A stretch of 64,000 nucleotides of DNA from Tillus elongatus (lineage: Eukaryota > Arthropoda > Insecta > Coleoptera > Cleridae): contig OZ023264.1 in NCBI GenBank assembly GCA_964006375.1, positions 171,838,295-171,902,294 of the forward strand, read 5' to 3'. Position numbers and translations under genes: made by a program. Below the pieces are notes generated by a model. That model was not told where the DNA came from, did no database searches, and saw nothing but the letters and a program-made list of their open reading frames with translations. Below, one piece after another: positions 11,255-20,639 of this stretch (position 1 is its first letter; each line of letters opens with the position of its first letter).

Positions 11255-11662
11255 AGTTAACTTTCTTGTTAACACACTTGACTTTTTAAAAGAATTTATT
11301 GAGTAATGTTACATAAAATACTTATGAATAATAATAAAAAAAATGATAAATATAAATTATGACAAGTTAAAAGAGACTCAAGCAATAACAATGTAGGAAT
11401 GTCCGTCCGTGGTCTGGTAACTTCCATATATAGTCTCTGGTGGGGCGTGGACCGAGAGGCGGTTTCCACCTAAGTTGCAGTCTTGAAGGTGATCCTAGCA
11501 GGTGGCTGGTTGCTGAATTGAAGGTCTAGTTGTTTACCCATTTATGAATAGTCTATTCTTCTTATTGCGCTGCTTTTAATTAACCCATTCGTCAGCGACC
11601 TTGGGTGTTGAATCGGGATCTGTACTTCTTATATACATTGTATGAGTTGGCTATTGTTATCT
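11255..11662 (-). repeat. Errantivirus 3' LTR
   Basis: 408 bp, by eye identical to 18472-18879. On the coding strand it begins AGATAACAATAGCC and ends AAGTTAACT, the AG...CT-type ends of errantiviruses. It holds a TATA-like CTATATATGG (complement of 11424-11433) and an AATAAA signal (complement of 11296-11301). The purine-rich tract just inside the element (complement of 11663-11680) serves as polypurine tract. Confidence 0.9.
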
Positions 11663-11686
11663 CCTCCATCCTTTAGAGAACGAAGC

Positions 11687-13255
11687 CTATGGTTCGTTCC
11701 GAATAGTCATCGGGAATCCAGTAATTGGTTTGGAGTCAGCAGTTTTCGTTTTTGATTTTTGCCAGAAGTATCTTGCAGTTATTGTGATTATTGTTATTAT
11801 TATCACAAGGTATAGTATAATTGTCCATACACTAGGGTGGTATATGGGCAAATCGATGGTTCCTGGAATTTTGCCATTGATGGATTGTAACTGGGATTTG
11901 ATATTGTTCAAGTCGTGCAGTTGGACATTTTCTAATTTTAGTTCTGGTAATTTGTCTGGGAATATGGGTGCTTTATTTGTTACCAATTCGATGTTTGGGA
12001 GATTGAACGATTGTTGTGTTTCCGATGCCATTTGTACTGAACTAAATCTTTCGTTATTGATGATAAGTTGGCATTTGGGTTTCAGAGTCGCCAGTTTTGT
12101 TCCGCTGATTATTTTGGTTTCTTCATTTTCTTCGCAGCTAAGTTTGATTTTCGTTTCTTCGGGTGCCACTATTATGTATTGGGTATTGCCATATTTAGAG
12201 ACTGTTGTTTTTGTTATTTTGACAAGTTCTTGCTTGCAATTGTTTATCGGTTTCTGGAAGTTGATCAGTTTAATTTCGCATGGGTTGTTTTCGTTAAGTG
12301 CTGTCGGGTTGTCATTTTCACAAAAGTATGTCTGGTCTTTTAGATTCCTACACTTTTCGTTTCTGTAAGCGTAGTGTTTGCTGCTAAGGATTAGGTACTT
12401 GGTTCTAGGGACAATCATTCTGAAGGTATATGGATTTTTAGGGACTGGTAATGCATACAATTGATAATAAATATAATCTGATTTGTCTACTAAGGGTATA
12501 TCTATTTGGAATATAATTTTAAAATCAATTTGAACGGTTTTTATGTTAAATATTTTTTCATAAAGTGAAATGTCGGATTTTGTTATTAATCTTGATTTTG
12601 AGATATGGTTTTCAATATTTTCTAATTCTTTTGATATAAATTTTGGTTTCAGTATTGACGTATGATACGTGTTCAATTTTGAAAAAGTAATTGCATTTTC
12701 TGTTGTTAATATCATGTTTAGTACATTATTTAACAAATAACTGATTTGAGTGAGTAATTCCAAATGTTTTACTCTATGAAAATTTGTCAGTTGGTCGCTT
12801 TTTAGACTATCTATTGTATATTCCAAATCGTTTATTCTCGCTACTATGGCTTCTTGGTTATGGTTCAGGTTGTCTATTGTTTTATTGAACTCTGTTATAG
12901 CATCTATCATTAGGGATGTCTGTGAACTAAAAAGTTGATGTACTTGATTTTGATCTTTCCTCAAAATTTCAAGAGCTTTATATATTCTGTCGCCGTCATC
13001 TGCATCTAAGTTCCCAGTTATTGATTTGAATATTGATCCTAGTCCGTTTATTATACCTCTTTTGTTCCTAATCGTTCTTGGAAATATTCGATGAAATGTG
13101 TCATCAATATTGCTGATGGTGAAATTGATTGTTAAAATAAAATTTTTATATTCTAACTTGTATTCTGCATTCATTACGCTTATTATGTTGTCAAAGTAAG
13201 TTTTTAGTCTGTTAAAGTCGTCGTATAGTTGTTTTAGGTCATGTATATGAATCAT
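11687..13255 (-). CDS. env: Errantivirus envelope glycoprotein (Env, fusion-protein type)
   Basis: 522 codons from an internal ATG. Family role: membrane fusion glycoprotein homologous to baculovirus F proteins. Visible features are a dibasic RNKR cleavage site near residue 66 followed by a Gly-rich hydrophobic fusion-peptide-like segment, heptad-like coiled-coil stretches after it, a Cys-containing ectodomain, a C-terminal membrane anchor (about residues 483-503, VWTIILYLVIIITIITITA) and a short basic tail. The same frame stays open upstream of this ATG to about 13405, overlapping the pol 3' end. The natural product is probably made from a spliced mRNA that supplies the leader and signal peptide, so the true N-terminus lies upstream. 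The gene appears intact. Confidence 0.85.
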   Translation of the reverse strand: MIHIHDLKQLYDDFNRLKTYFDNIISVMNAEYKLEYKNFILTINFTISNIDDTFHRIFPRTIRNKRGIINGLGSIFKSITGNLDADDGDRIYKALEILRKDQNQVHQLFSSQTSLMIDAITEFNKTIDNLNHNQEAIVARINDLEYTIDSLKSDQLTNFHRVKHLELLTQISYLLNNVLNMILTTENAITFSKLNTYHTSILKPKFISKELENIENHISKSRLITKSDISLYEKIFNIKTVQIDFKIIFQIDIPLVDKSDYIYYQLYALPVPKNPYTFRMIVPRTKYLILSSKHYAYRNEKCRNLKDQTYFCENDNPTALNENNPCEIKLINFQKPINNCKQELVKITKTTVSKYGNTQYIIVAPEETKIKLSCEENEETKIISGTKLATLKPKCQLIINNERFSSVQMASETQQSFNLPNIELVTNKAPIFPDKLPELKLENVQLHDLNNIKSQLQSINGKIPGTIDLPIYHPSVWTIILYLVIIITIITITARYFWQKSKTKTADSKPITGFPMTIRNEP

Positions 13256-13341
13256 TCTCCATTTATCGTTTTCTGAAAAGGCTTGTCCCAGTTTGCGTGG
13301 CAGTATGCCTGGATTGTCTGTTAGGTCTTCTAATTGTGGTT

Positions 13342-16300
13342 TTACTCTGGTGAAGAGAATGAACCTGCAAGGCGAAGATTGCGTAAATGGGTGATTGTCT
13401 GTTCGTCAGTTCTGTGATTTAGTATTATGGCTTTATTATGTTCAATCAGGGAAATTATTGAATAAGGTCCAGTAAAAGGGTTTTTGTGTTTTTTGTGAAA
13501 TCCTGGAGGGATCTTTTTGTATACTATGTCTCCTTCTTTAAAAGGTTGGTTAGTATTTTTATTCGTCCGTTGTAACGTTTTATATTTTGAGTTTTCGATT
13601 CGGTCTTGAATGACTTCGTATATAATTTTCATTAAGTCTTTATGTTTCGTGTTATATTCTTGGGTAATAATTACTTCTGGGTCATAATTAAATAATTCCG
13701 GTGTATATCCGAATATTAGCTCAAAAGGTGGTTTTAAGGTTTGCGAGTGTATGGAGGAGTTATATGCGAAAATACAATAAGGCATTAAGTCAATTGGTTT
13801 CAATTCTTTAAATTTTGTTTTAAATAATCTATAGTGCTCAATTATTGTACTGTGAAATCTTTCTATCGGTCCGTTTGACATCGGATTTTGCGGTGTTGTC
13901 ACATGTAATTCAATTTGGTAAGCTTTTAATAGCTCTTTTATTAATATATTTGAGAACTCAGTCCCTGCGTCCGAAATTATTGTTTTACAGCTTCCGTATT
14001 GGGAAAAGTATTTAATTAAGTTCTTGGAGATTTCTGTTGCATTTTTACTTTTTATCGGAAATGCTTGCCCGAATTTACTAAAGGGGTCGAATACTGTTAG
14101 AAATTGAGACGTTTCAATTTGGAAGGTGTCTAGGTGTAAGATTTCTAAAGGCCTAGATGGTGTGGGTGTGTGTTCTAGTGAAATTTGCGCCGGATTTCTG
14201 TTATATTTACATGTTTTACATAACTCGCAACTTTTTATAAACTCTTCTATTTTTCGCTTTAAATTCGGAAAATAGTATTTGCGTTTCATTCGTAAATAGG
14301 TCTCATCAGCGCCTCGATGATTACTCTTTCCCTCGTGAAATAGAACTATTTTCTCTAGGAGTTCTTCTTCGCTATTTATTTCTTCTCTAGTTTCTAAACA
14401 TCTATAAAATTTAGGTGAGTCTACGTTATTAAATTTTTGATTAATTGCCGAACTTACCATTTCATAATCTCGTTCATTTACAAATAGACAGTAATATTTT
14501 CTCTGTGGTAGGCAATATTCTTTGATAAATTGTTCTATTTGATTTGGCTCGTTTAAATTGAATGTGGCGTGAATAAAATTCCTTTTGTCCTTTCTGAGTG
14601 ATAAAATCTCCGGGGTATCAGCATTTTTAAAGAATATCTGGTTTGTTTTACTGTTGATTATTTCTTCTTCTAAGATTGGCATGCCCGGCGCGGAATAAGA
14701 ATCTGCGTTGGAATTTCTTGTTTCTCCGTCGCTTATGGTTATAACGTCGTCATTTTCGTCTACATTATTTATCATTGATTGGTTATCTACATCTAAGGGG
14801 TTTATCTCTACTCTCGAAAGTGCGTCCGCTGCATTATTTAATTTACCTTTTTTGTATTCTATTTTGAAATCGTACTCTTCTAGTTTGAGTCTCCACCTTA
14901 ATAATTTTGAGTTGGGTTGTTTTAGGGAGAATAGCCATTTTAATGGTTTATGGTCTGTATATATTGTGAATTTCCTGCCGTATAGATAGGGTCTAAAGTA
15001 GTTTGTGGCCCAAACTATGGCCAGTAGTTCTTTTTCTATTGTGCTGTATCTAGATTCTGTTTCATTTAACGTTCGGCTTGCGTAAGCTATTGGTTGGTCT
15101 GATTTCGGATCTCCTTGGCTTAAAATCCCTGCGATTGCCACGTTTGATGCATCTGTTGTTAAAATGAACTCCTTTGAAAAATCTGGAGGTATTAATACTG
15201 GTGAATTCATCAATATGTCTTTACATGTATTAAAGGCATTTATGTATTCTCCGTCGTTAATGTTGATTGTTACGTTTTTCTTTAAACATTTAGTTAGTGG
15301 TTTTGTGACATGCGCAAAGTTTTCTATAAATTTCCTGTAGTAGCCTATAAGTCCTAGGAATGATTTAATTTCTTTTGGTGTCTTGGGTATTGGGAATTTT
15401 CTTATGGCGTCTAGTTTCTTTGGATTAGGCTTGATGCCTTCTGGCGTCACTATATGCCCGAGGAACTCCGCTTCTTTTTGCAGAAAGTCGCTTTTGTCTA
15501 GTTGTATTTTCAGATTACTTTGTCTAAATCGTTCGAATACTAATCTTAATTTTTCTATATGTTCTTGTAATGATGTCGAGAACACTATCACGTCATCCAT
15601 GTATACTAAGCATGTTTTTCCTATTAAACCGTTTAAGACGTGTTGCATCAGTCGGGTAAATGTAGCAGGCGCCCCTGAAAGTCCGAACGGCATCCTGAGG
15701 TACTCATAATGGCCGGTATCAGTGCTAAACGCCGTTTTTTCAATGTCATTAGGGTCCATTTCAATCTGGTGGTAGCCCGAAATTAAATCTATGGTCGAAA
15801 AATATTGTGCACGCCCGAGTTTATCCAGTATTTCTTCGATTTTTGGTATAGGGTGTCTATCAGGTATAGTCTTCTCATTTAACTTGCGGTAATCCACGAC
15901 GATCCGCCATTTTTGTTTGCCGCTGGCATCTGCTTTTTTTGGGATCACCCATATTGGACTATTATAAGCGCTATGATTGTTCCTAATTATCCTTTGATTT
16001 AGCATTTCGTTAATTTGTTTGTCTACTTCTGGTTTGTGAATATATGGGTATCTATATAGTTTGGCGTTTATTGGTATATCGTCTTTTAGTCTAATTTTGT
16101 GTTTAATGACGTTTGTATGCGTCAGTGGTTCATTTTCTTTTGCAAAAATATCTTGAAATTCTGTACATAAATCAATTAAAATTTCTTTCTCCTGGTTATT
16201 TAAGTGATTTATCCTAATTTGATTTGTAATATTTTTTTGTACACTCCCCGTATAATTATTATTATAATTCTGGTGATAGTAAGAATTATTTGATATCATA

Positions 16301-17070
16301 TTCGCTTTATTTTCAATTTGATCCGTTATATCTTTTTGTATCGTCCTCGTATCACTCACATTTTTATTTCTACGATATTCATATGTGTTTAATGAAACTT
16401 GATCCCGTTTACCTTTATTGTGGGTGAACATTTCTGTGATGTCATTTACTCTTTGTAACCTTCTATCGTCATCATTTAATGGCTGATTACGCTTTCCTAG
16501 GTCGAGTTCCAGTGCAATAATGCTTCTGTCTATTGTATTACTTACGTTAAGGTGATTCATTTCATCATTTGCTTTGATGATCCTACTTATCCGATTGTTA
16601 TTGCTACTACTATTACTACCCATCTTATCTTCATGATCCCTTGTATCAGGGAAGTTTATCTTAATGCTTCGATTTTTTAAATTGAGTCTCTGGTTTTTAA
16701 AATCAATGTTCGCTTGATTTTTTATCAAAAAGTCAATTCCAATAAGAGCTACGAAATTTTTGTTAAATTCAAATAGGCAAAACTCTTGCTCACTGTCCGT
16801 TAGTGAGTTTAAAATTATTCTGGCTCGATTATTATGGCTAGAATAACCATGAGCACTTTTAATTAAAAACGGGTGATTGTAAATCTTATTATAAAAGTTG
16901 TTATATGCTATGGACGGGTTTAAAAGGCTCTTAGTACTACCGGAGTCGAGCAGTATTTTTCCGGGTAGTTCTTTTATTATTACGTAGGGTAATTGGGATA
17001 TTGTGTTAAAATTATTAATATATATTACGGTTCTGTTTTTGAGCTCCCTGCTATCGGAAAATTTTGATGC
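13342..17070 (-). CDS. pol: Errantivirus Pol: protease, reverse transcriptase, RNase H, integrase
   Basis: Open from the gag overlap near 17070 down to the stop at 13342; no ATG is required because expression is by frameshift from gag. Order on the minus strand: aspartic protease LLDSGST (about 16940-16965), then RT with the catalytic YMDD box (VYMDDVIVF, about 15600), RNase H (TTDAS ... TDHKPLKW, about 15200 to 14940), an integrase HHCC zinc-binding region (about 14330 to 14200), the integrase catalytic core with D (LHLDTF), D (IISDAGTEF) and E (GPIERFHS, about 13855), and a GPY/F-type C-terminal module (NPFTGPYS). All catalytic residues are present. The N-terminal linker (16300-16690) is Asn-rich. 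This is the replication and integration polyprotein of the element. Confidence 0.92.
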   Translation of the reverse strand, partial: ASKFSDSRELKNRTVIYINNFNTISQLPYVIIKELPGKILLDSGSTKSLLNPSIAYNNFYNKIYNHPFLIKSAHGYSSHNNRARIILNSLTDSEQEFCLFEFNKNFVALIGIDFLIKNQANIDFKNQRLNLKNRSIKINFPDTRDHEDKMGSNSSSNNNRISRIIKANDEMNHLNVSNTIDRSIIALELDLGKRNQPLNDDDRRLQRVNDITEMFTHNKGKRDQVSLNTYEYRRNKNVSDTRTIQKDITDQIENKANMISNNSYYHQNYNNNYTGSVQKNITNQIRINHLNNQEKEILIDLCTEFQDIFAKENEPLTHTNVIKHKIRLKDDIPINAKLYRYPYIHKPEVDKQINEMLNQRIIRNNHSAYNSPIWVIPKKADASGKQKWRIVVDYRKLNEKTIPDRHPIPKIEEILDKLGRAQYFSTIDLISGYHQIEMDPNDIEKTAFSTDTGHYEYLRMPFGLSGAPATFTRLMQHVLNGLIGKTCLVYMDDVIVFSTSLQEHIEKLRLVFERFRQSNLKIQLDKSDFLQKEAEFLGHIVTPEGIKPNPKKLDAIRKFPIPKTPKEIKSFLGLIGYYRKFIENFAHVTKPLTKCLKKNVTININDGEYINAFNTCKDILMNSPVLIPPDFSKEFILTTDASNVAIAGILSQGDPKSDQPIAYASRTLNETESRYSTIEKELLAIVWATNYFRPYLYGRKFTIYTDHKPLKWLFSLKQPNSKLLRWRLKLEEYDFKIEYKKGKLNNAADALSRVEINPLDVDNQSMINNVDENDDVITISDGETRNSNADSYSAPGMPILEEEIINSKTNQIFFKNADTPEILSLRKDKRNFIHATFNLNEPNQIEQFIKEYCLPQRKYYCLFVNERDYEMVSSAINQKFNNVDSPKFYRCLETREEINSEEELLEKIVLFHEGKSNHRGADETYLRMKRKYYFPNLKRKIEEFIKSCELCKTCKYNRNPAQISLEHTPTPSRPLEILHLDTFQIETSQFLTVFDPFSKFGQAFPIKSKNATEISKNLIKYFSQYGSCKTIISDAGTEFSNILIKELLKAYQIELHVTTPQNPMSNGPIERFHSTIIEHYRLFKTKFKELKPIDLMPYCIFAYNSSIHSQTLKPPFELIFGYTPELFNYDPEVIITQEYNTKHKDLMKIIYEVIQDRIENSKYKTLQRTNKNTNQPFKEGDIVYKKIPPGFHKKHKNPFTGPYSIISLIEHNKAIILNHRTDEQTITHLRNLRLAGSFSSPE

Positions 17071-18278
17071 TGTGCATCGTATAATTCGGAGGGTGATTGT
17101 TCATTATATGTTGCGTCATAATTTAATTCTTCTGGTAAGAAATGTTGTCTTCTTTCTAATTCATTGAAAGGAAAAGAATTATTCGTTTCGTTATAGTTTA
17201 TTTCTTCTGGTATGAAATTTTGTCTTTTTTGAAAATTGTTGGAAGGAAAATTGTTTCGTCTATTTTGTGAGGGTTGTTGTCGGCTGAAATTAGTATGTCT
17301 CGTGTTGTTGCTGCCGACATCCATAGCCTGTGGATATCTTCTAGTATTGTCATTAGGGTTGTACGTCGGTCTTCTCATTGAGAATTGATTTGAAGGGTTC
17401 CCCTGAAATTGTGGGTGAGACATTTGGGGTCTGTTTGAATTATAGTTAAAAGGTGCACGATAATTTTGTTGTTGGAAGGGTTTTTGAAATTGAATATTGT
17501 TAAAATTTGGGGTATTTCTTTGGAAAACTGGTTTTTGTTGTTTGTCGTGCCTGCTATTGTTATTATTGTTGAAATTTGACCGTTGTATTAATCTGTCCCT
17601 ATATTCATAATTTTCCTCGGAAAATATAAATTTTAAAGCTTGTTCTATGCTGTCCGGTCGAGTGGATCTGACCACCATACCGAGGGGGTTTTTTAATCCA
17701 CCGATAAACGCTTTCAGTGTCTGTTGTCTGTACATGTTTTGTTTTAATCCTAAAATTCCCTCGTTACGTTCATTAGATATTAAATTAGAGATGAGTAATT
17801 GTTCAATGTGTCTGCAACGATTACTGAACGCTAAGGCATCCTCGTTATGTCTCTGTTTCAGTGTTAATAATTCGCCTAGTAAGCTAATTTCATCTCGCTG
17901 GTCGGTGAAGTTCTCAACAATTGCCCGTCTTAAGTCTACCCATGTGTTTATAATTTTAGTGTTAATAATTAACCTGGCTTGTGCAATTAGTTTCGTTTGA
18001 ATATAATTTAATAGAAAATGGTTTAGATATAAATTTGGATTATCTGCATCATAGAATTGGTTCATTACTAGATCACAAGCTTTTAAGAAGTTCCCTACAT
18101 TTTCAGGTTGTCCGTTAAATTCGGGGATTGCTTTAAGGTAAAACTCTTGGAATTGATTTGCCATATTTAAATTAGAATTATTTATATCGGGTTGTTCTAC
18201 AATATCAATTTCGCCAATACTAATATTTCTTAATCTATATTCCAAATGTTCTAAATTATCAATATCGCTATCAGACAT
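17025..18278 (-). CDS. gag: Errantivirus Gag structural protein
   Basis: 417 codons starting at ATG 18278. The N-terminal half contains the retrotransposon Gag capsid fold motifs typical of gypsy elements (FNGQPENVGNFL, then the L-L-Q-R-H-N-E region before FSNRCRHIEQLL). The C-terminal half is Asn/Gln/Arg-rich without a CCHC zinc knuckle, as in most errantiviruses, and probably binds RNA through basic residues. The last ~13 codons overlap pol in the -1 frame. It assembles virus-like particles and packages genomic RNA (family knowledge). Confidence 0.9.
   Translation of the reverse strand: MSDSDIDNLEHLEYRLRNISIGEIDIVEQPDINNSNLNMANQFQEFYLKAIPEFNGQPENVGNFLKACDLVMNQFYDADNPNLYLNHFLLNYIQTKLIAQARLIINTKIINTWVDLRRAIVENFTDQRDEISLLGELLTLKQRHNEDALAFSNRCRHIEQLLISNLISNERNEGILGLKQNMYRQQTLKAFIGGLKNPLGMVVRSTRPDSIEQALKFIFSEENYEYRDRLIQRSNFNNNNNSRHDKQQKPVFQRNTPNFNNIQFQKPFQQQNYRAPFNYNSNRPQMSHPQFQGNPSNQFSMRRPTYNPNDNTRRYPQAMDVGSNNTRHTNFSRQQPSQNRRNNFPSNNFQKRQNFIPEEINYNETNNSFPFNELERRQHFLPEELNYDATYNEQSPSELYDAQHQNFPIAGSSKTEP
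17058..17064 (-). promoter_or_regulatory. Candidate -1 ribosomal frameshift heptamer for Gag-Pol
   Basis: The coding strand reads A AAT TTT in the gag frame, a canonical X XXY YYZ slippery heptamer. Slipping back one base enters the open pol frame. It lies 33-37 nt upstream of the gag stop, within the gag-pol overlap. A downstream pseudoknot was not modelled. Confidence 0.55.
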
Positions 18279-18452
18279 ATAATATTATCAATATATGAGG
18301 AAATACAGTATATATATATAGGAAATAAAGGAAGCAAACAACTTACAGAATCGATGCTATTGCTGCTGTCTTCATGACGTCTCTCTTGATCGGTTCTTTG
18401 GCTGTTAAGCGTTGAAACGCAAAGAATCAATATACTTTTGGTTCTTCAGCAC

Positions 18453-18471
18453 TATCCGTTGCGACTGCGCC
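18453..18471 (-). other. Errantivirus primer-binding site, tRNA-Ser-like
   Basis: Immediately downstream of the 5' LTR the coding strand reads GGCGCAGTCGCAACGG; with the final T of the LTR this gives TGGCGCAGTCG, which resembles the tRNA-Ser-type primer-binding sites known for several gypsy-group elements. Confidence 0.6.
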
Positions 18472-18879
18472 AGTTAACTTTCTTGTTAACACACTTGACT
18501 TTTTAAAAGAATTTATTGAGTAATGTTACATAAAATACTTATGAATAATAATAAAAAAAATGATAAATATAAATTATGACAAGTTAAAAGAGACTCAAGC
18601 AATAACAATGTAGGAATGTCCGTCCGTGGTCTGGTAACTTCCATATATAGTCTCTGGTGGGGCGTGGACCGAGAGGCGGTTTCCACCTAAGTTGCAGTCT
18701 TGAAGGTGATCCTAGCAGGTGGCTGGTTGCTGAATTGAAGGTCTAGTTGTTTACCCATTTATGAATAGTCTATTCTTCTTATTGCGCTGCTTTTAATTAA
18801 CCCATTCGTCAGCGACCTTGGGTGTTGAATCGGGATCTGTACTTCTTATATACATTGTATGAGTTGGCTATTGTTATCT
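18472..18879 (-). repeat. Errantivirus 5' LTR
   Basis: 408 bp, matching 11255-11662 base for base as far as can be read. It abuts the CGCG target duplication at 18880-18883. Confidence 0.9.
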
Positions 18880-19547
18880 CGCGACAGTTTCATGACATGT
18901 CTAGATAAGAAAATCTTTATAAACGCTTGCAATGCGTGCCACGCTCTCGTCTGTTTCAAATTAACCAGAAATGTTGTCCTACAGCTATATTTTCAGTCGG
19001 GAAAAGAGCATGCCTAAATGGCACCCCGTTAGGGAGGAGCCCTCAAGAAGCTCTAAATGAAACCGTTAGGGAGCAGCCCTCAAGAAACCGTAAATGAAAC
19101 CGTTATGGAGCAGCCCTCAAGAAGCCCTATACCGCACTCAAGAAGCCCTAAATGAAACCGTTAGGGAGCAGCCCTCAAGAAGCCCTAAATGAAACCGTCA
19201 GGGAGCAGCCCTCAAGAAGCACTAAGCACCCCTAAAAGGCCTTCAAGAAGCCCTAAGTGAAATCGTTAGAAAGCAGCCCTCGAGAAGCCCTAAGCAGCCC
19301 TCAAGAAGCCCTAAATGAAACCGTTAGGGAGCAGCCCCCAAGAAGCCCTAAATGAAACCGTTAGGGAGCAGCACTCAAGCAGCCCTCAACAACACCTTCC
19401 TAAATGTAACACCGCTGGGGAGGAGCTCTAAATGAAACCGTTAGGGAGCAGCCCTCAAGAAGTCCTAAATCAAACCGTCAGGGAGCCAGTCCTATGAGTA
19501 GCAGCCCCATGAATAACATCTTAATAAATGATAACTTGCTGAACGGA
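18880..19547. repeat. 889-bp direct duplication, copy 2, right part, with 37-bp minisatellite
   Basis: Continues the sequence of 10366-11029 after the retroelement, including the minisatellite (19010-19520). Homology stops at GAACGGA (19547), after which unique DNA begins. Confidence 0.9.
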
Positions 19548-20086
19548 GTCGTTTCCGCACGAAGTCTCTGAGGCAACTCCAGCATCCAAGGCTAGACGAG
19601 TGTGATCACCACTCCGGAGGCAGCAATCTAAACCTGGAGTTAAGTACATCATTTATCTGTAATTTTTTTATAAAGTAGTGTATGCTCCACAACTCATTTT
19701 GACAGTGCTATAGGCCAATTTAAAGTAATCACTTCATATTTTTCCTTTAACTAAATTTGCTTAATTATATCGAGCTGCATTATATAACTTAAATAATCTT
19801 TTAATAAATTGATTTTACTTATAACTCCTGAGTTTTATTTGTGCATCTTAAAACCTACTGACTGCAAGTGTTGAAGCCCATGCCCTGCGTTAAATTATAT
19901 TATATTTGTGCTCCGACTGAGTAGCCAAACTAATCATTAATTCTTTAATAAATACCTGGGGCAATAATAGTTTTTTTTGTGTTATACCGGCTCCACAACG
20001 TGGGCTTTAGTTATTTTTTCGTTACAACTTATTATTTATTATTGTCAGATTGCAATGTTTAATTTTGGCTTATGTTAATAAGGACC
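19548..20086. other. Unassigned DNA
   Basis: Unique AT-rich sequence right of the duplication. No coding block or transposon terminus was recognised. Confidence 0.4.
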
Positions 20087-20438
20087 ATTATGTGTAAGAC
20101 TAGATATATTTTCTCCATAATTAGAACCGCAGACCGGTTTCGCTCCAATTATAGCCCATCAGTGCGGTATCCTAATTACAGCGACATACCTATAAAGTAA
20201 TACGACTCTGTTAGCTAGCCTGCTAGAACATTGTAAGCTGTACGACAGGGTCGCCATCTCGGTGCGGAACCAGGTAGTAGGTTGTCACGACAGTTCCAAA
20301 TAACACAAAATGGTATAAATAGAGACTGTGTAGAACCAACTTACAATTTTGTAAATTGTCAGCCTTGGCCCATTTCTTCTCTAATATAGGGACAATGTAT
20401 GTAAGGCTAGATGCATTTTTACCATAATTAGAACCGCA
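20087..20438 (-). mobile_element. Retrozyme-like non-coding repeat, about 1.15 monomers
   Basis: On the minus strand the copy starts at 20438 with TGCGGTTCTAATTATGG, runs 307 nt to the predicted hammerhead cleavage position (20132/20131), and then starts the same sequence again for about 45 nt (to 20087). It is homologous to 26709-27050 and 28462-28640 over the landmarks GCATCTAGCCTTACATA, AAATGGGCCA..GGCTGACAATTT and GTGTTATTTGGA. It has no open frame. A tandem head-to-tail junction containing a hammerhead motif, with no coding capacity, matches the layout of animal retrozymes (family knowledge). Mechanism is inferred. Confidence 0.7.
20126..20168 (-). ncRNA. Hammerhead ribozyme motif, partly decayed
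   Basis: Minus strand: stem I ACCGCA/TGCGGT (6 bp), core CTGATGG (consensus CTGANGA, last A changed to G), a weakened stem II (outer three pairs GCT/AGC), GAAAC, a palindromic stem III ACCGGT, then C17 and cleavage before TGCGG. Compared with the copy at 26805, stem I has the compensatory change GTA/TAC to GCA/TGC. Confidence 0.6.
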
Positions 20439-20449
20439 ACGAGAACACA

Positions 20450-20635
20450 TTTTTTTGTTGAATACAGGAGGGAGAAATGCATAATGAAGACATCATTCAC
20501 AACACCGTAGTGCGTGGGATATCGAGGTACCGTGAGTCCCATATTCACTAAAACTCCCTCACAGGAGTACCGGACCTTAGTCCATACCTCCGTCGGAAAG
20601 ATTTCACACAATGACGTTTGGGTTAAAATGTTTCC
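20450..20635. other. Unassigned segment upstream of LINE fragment
   Basis: An open minus-strand frame of about 76 codons crosses this region but carries no recognised motif and runs into the ribozyme repeat, so it is not called as a gene. Confidence 0.3.
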
Positions 20636-20639
20636 TTTA

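Larger units (their letters stand above)
11255..18879 (-). mobile_element. Full-length Ty3/Gypsy errantivirus-type endogenous retrovirus
   Basis: A 7625-bp element on the minus strand with 408-bp LTRs, open gag (17025-18278), protease-pol (13342 to about 17070) and env (11687-13255), in the order LTR-gag-pol-env-LTR. The flanking target duplication is CGCG (11251-11254 and 18880-18883), a 4-bp alternating pyrimidine-purine site as favoured by gypsy-type integrases. Integrase, RT and RNase H motifs are complete. No stop or frameshift was found other than the expected gag-pol recoding. LTR identity and intact frames point to a very recent insertion. Presence of env with a furin-type site assigns it to the insect errantiviruses. 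Confidence 0.93.

Noticed and set aside
10495..19520. CRISPR-like array in the 37-bp minisatellite
   Set aside because: Units are contiguous and degenerate without unique spacers, and the genome is eukaryotic.
20381..20611. 76-codon minus-strand frame as a gene
   Set aside because: It runs into the ribozyme repeat and has no recognised motif.
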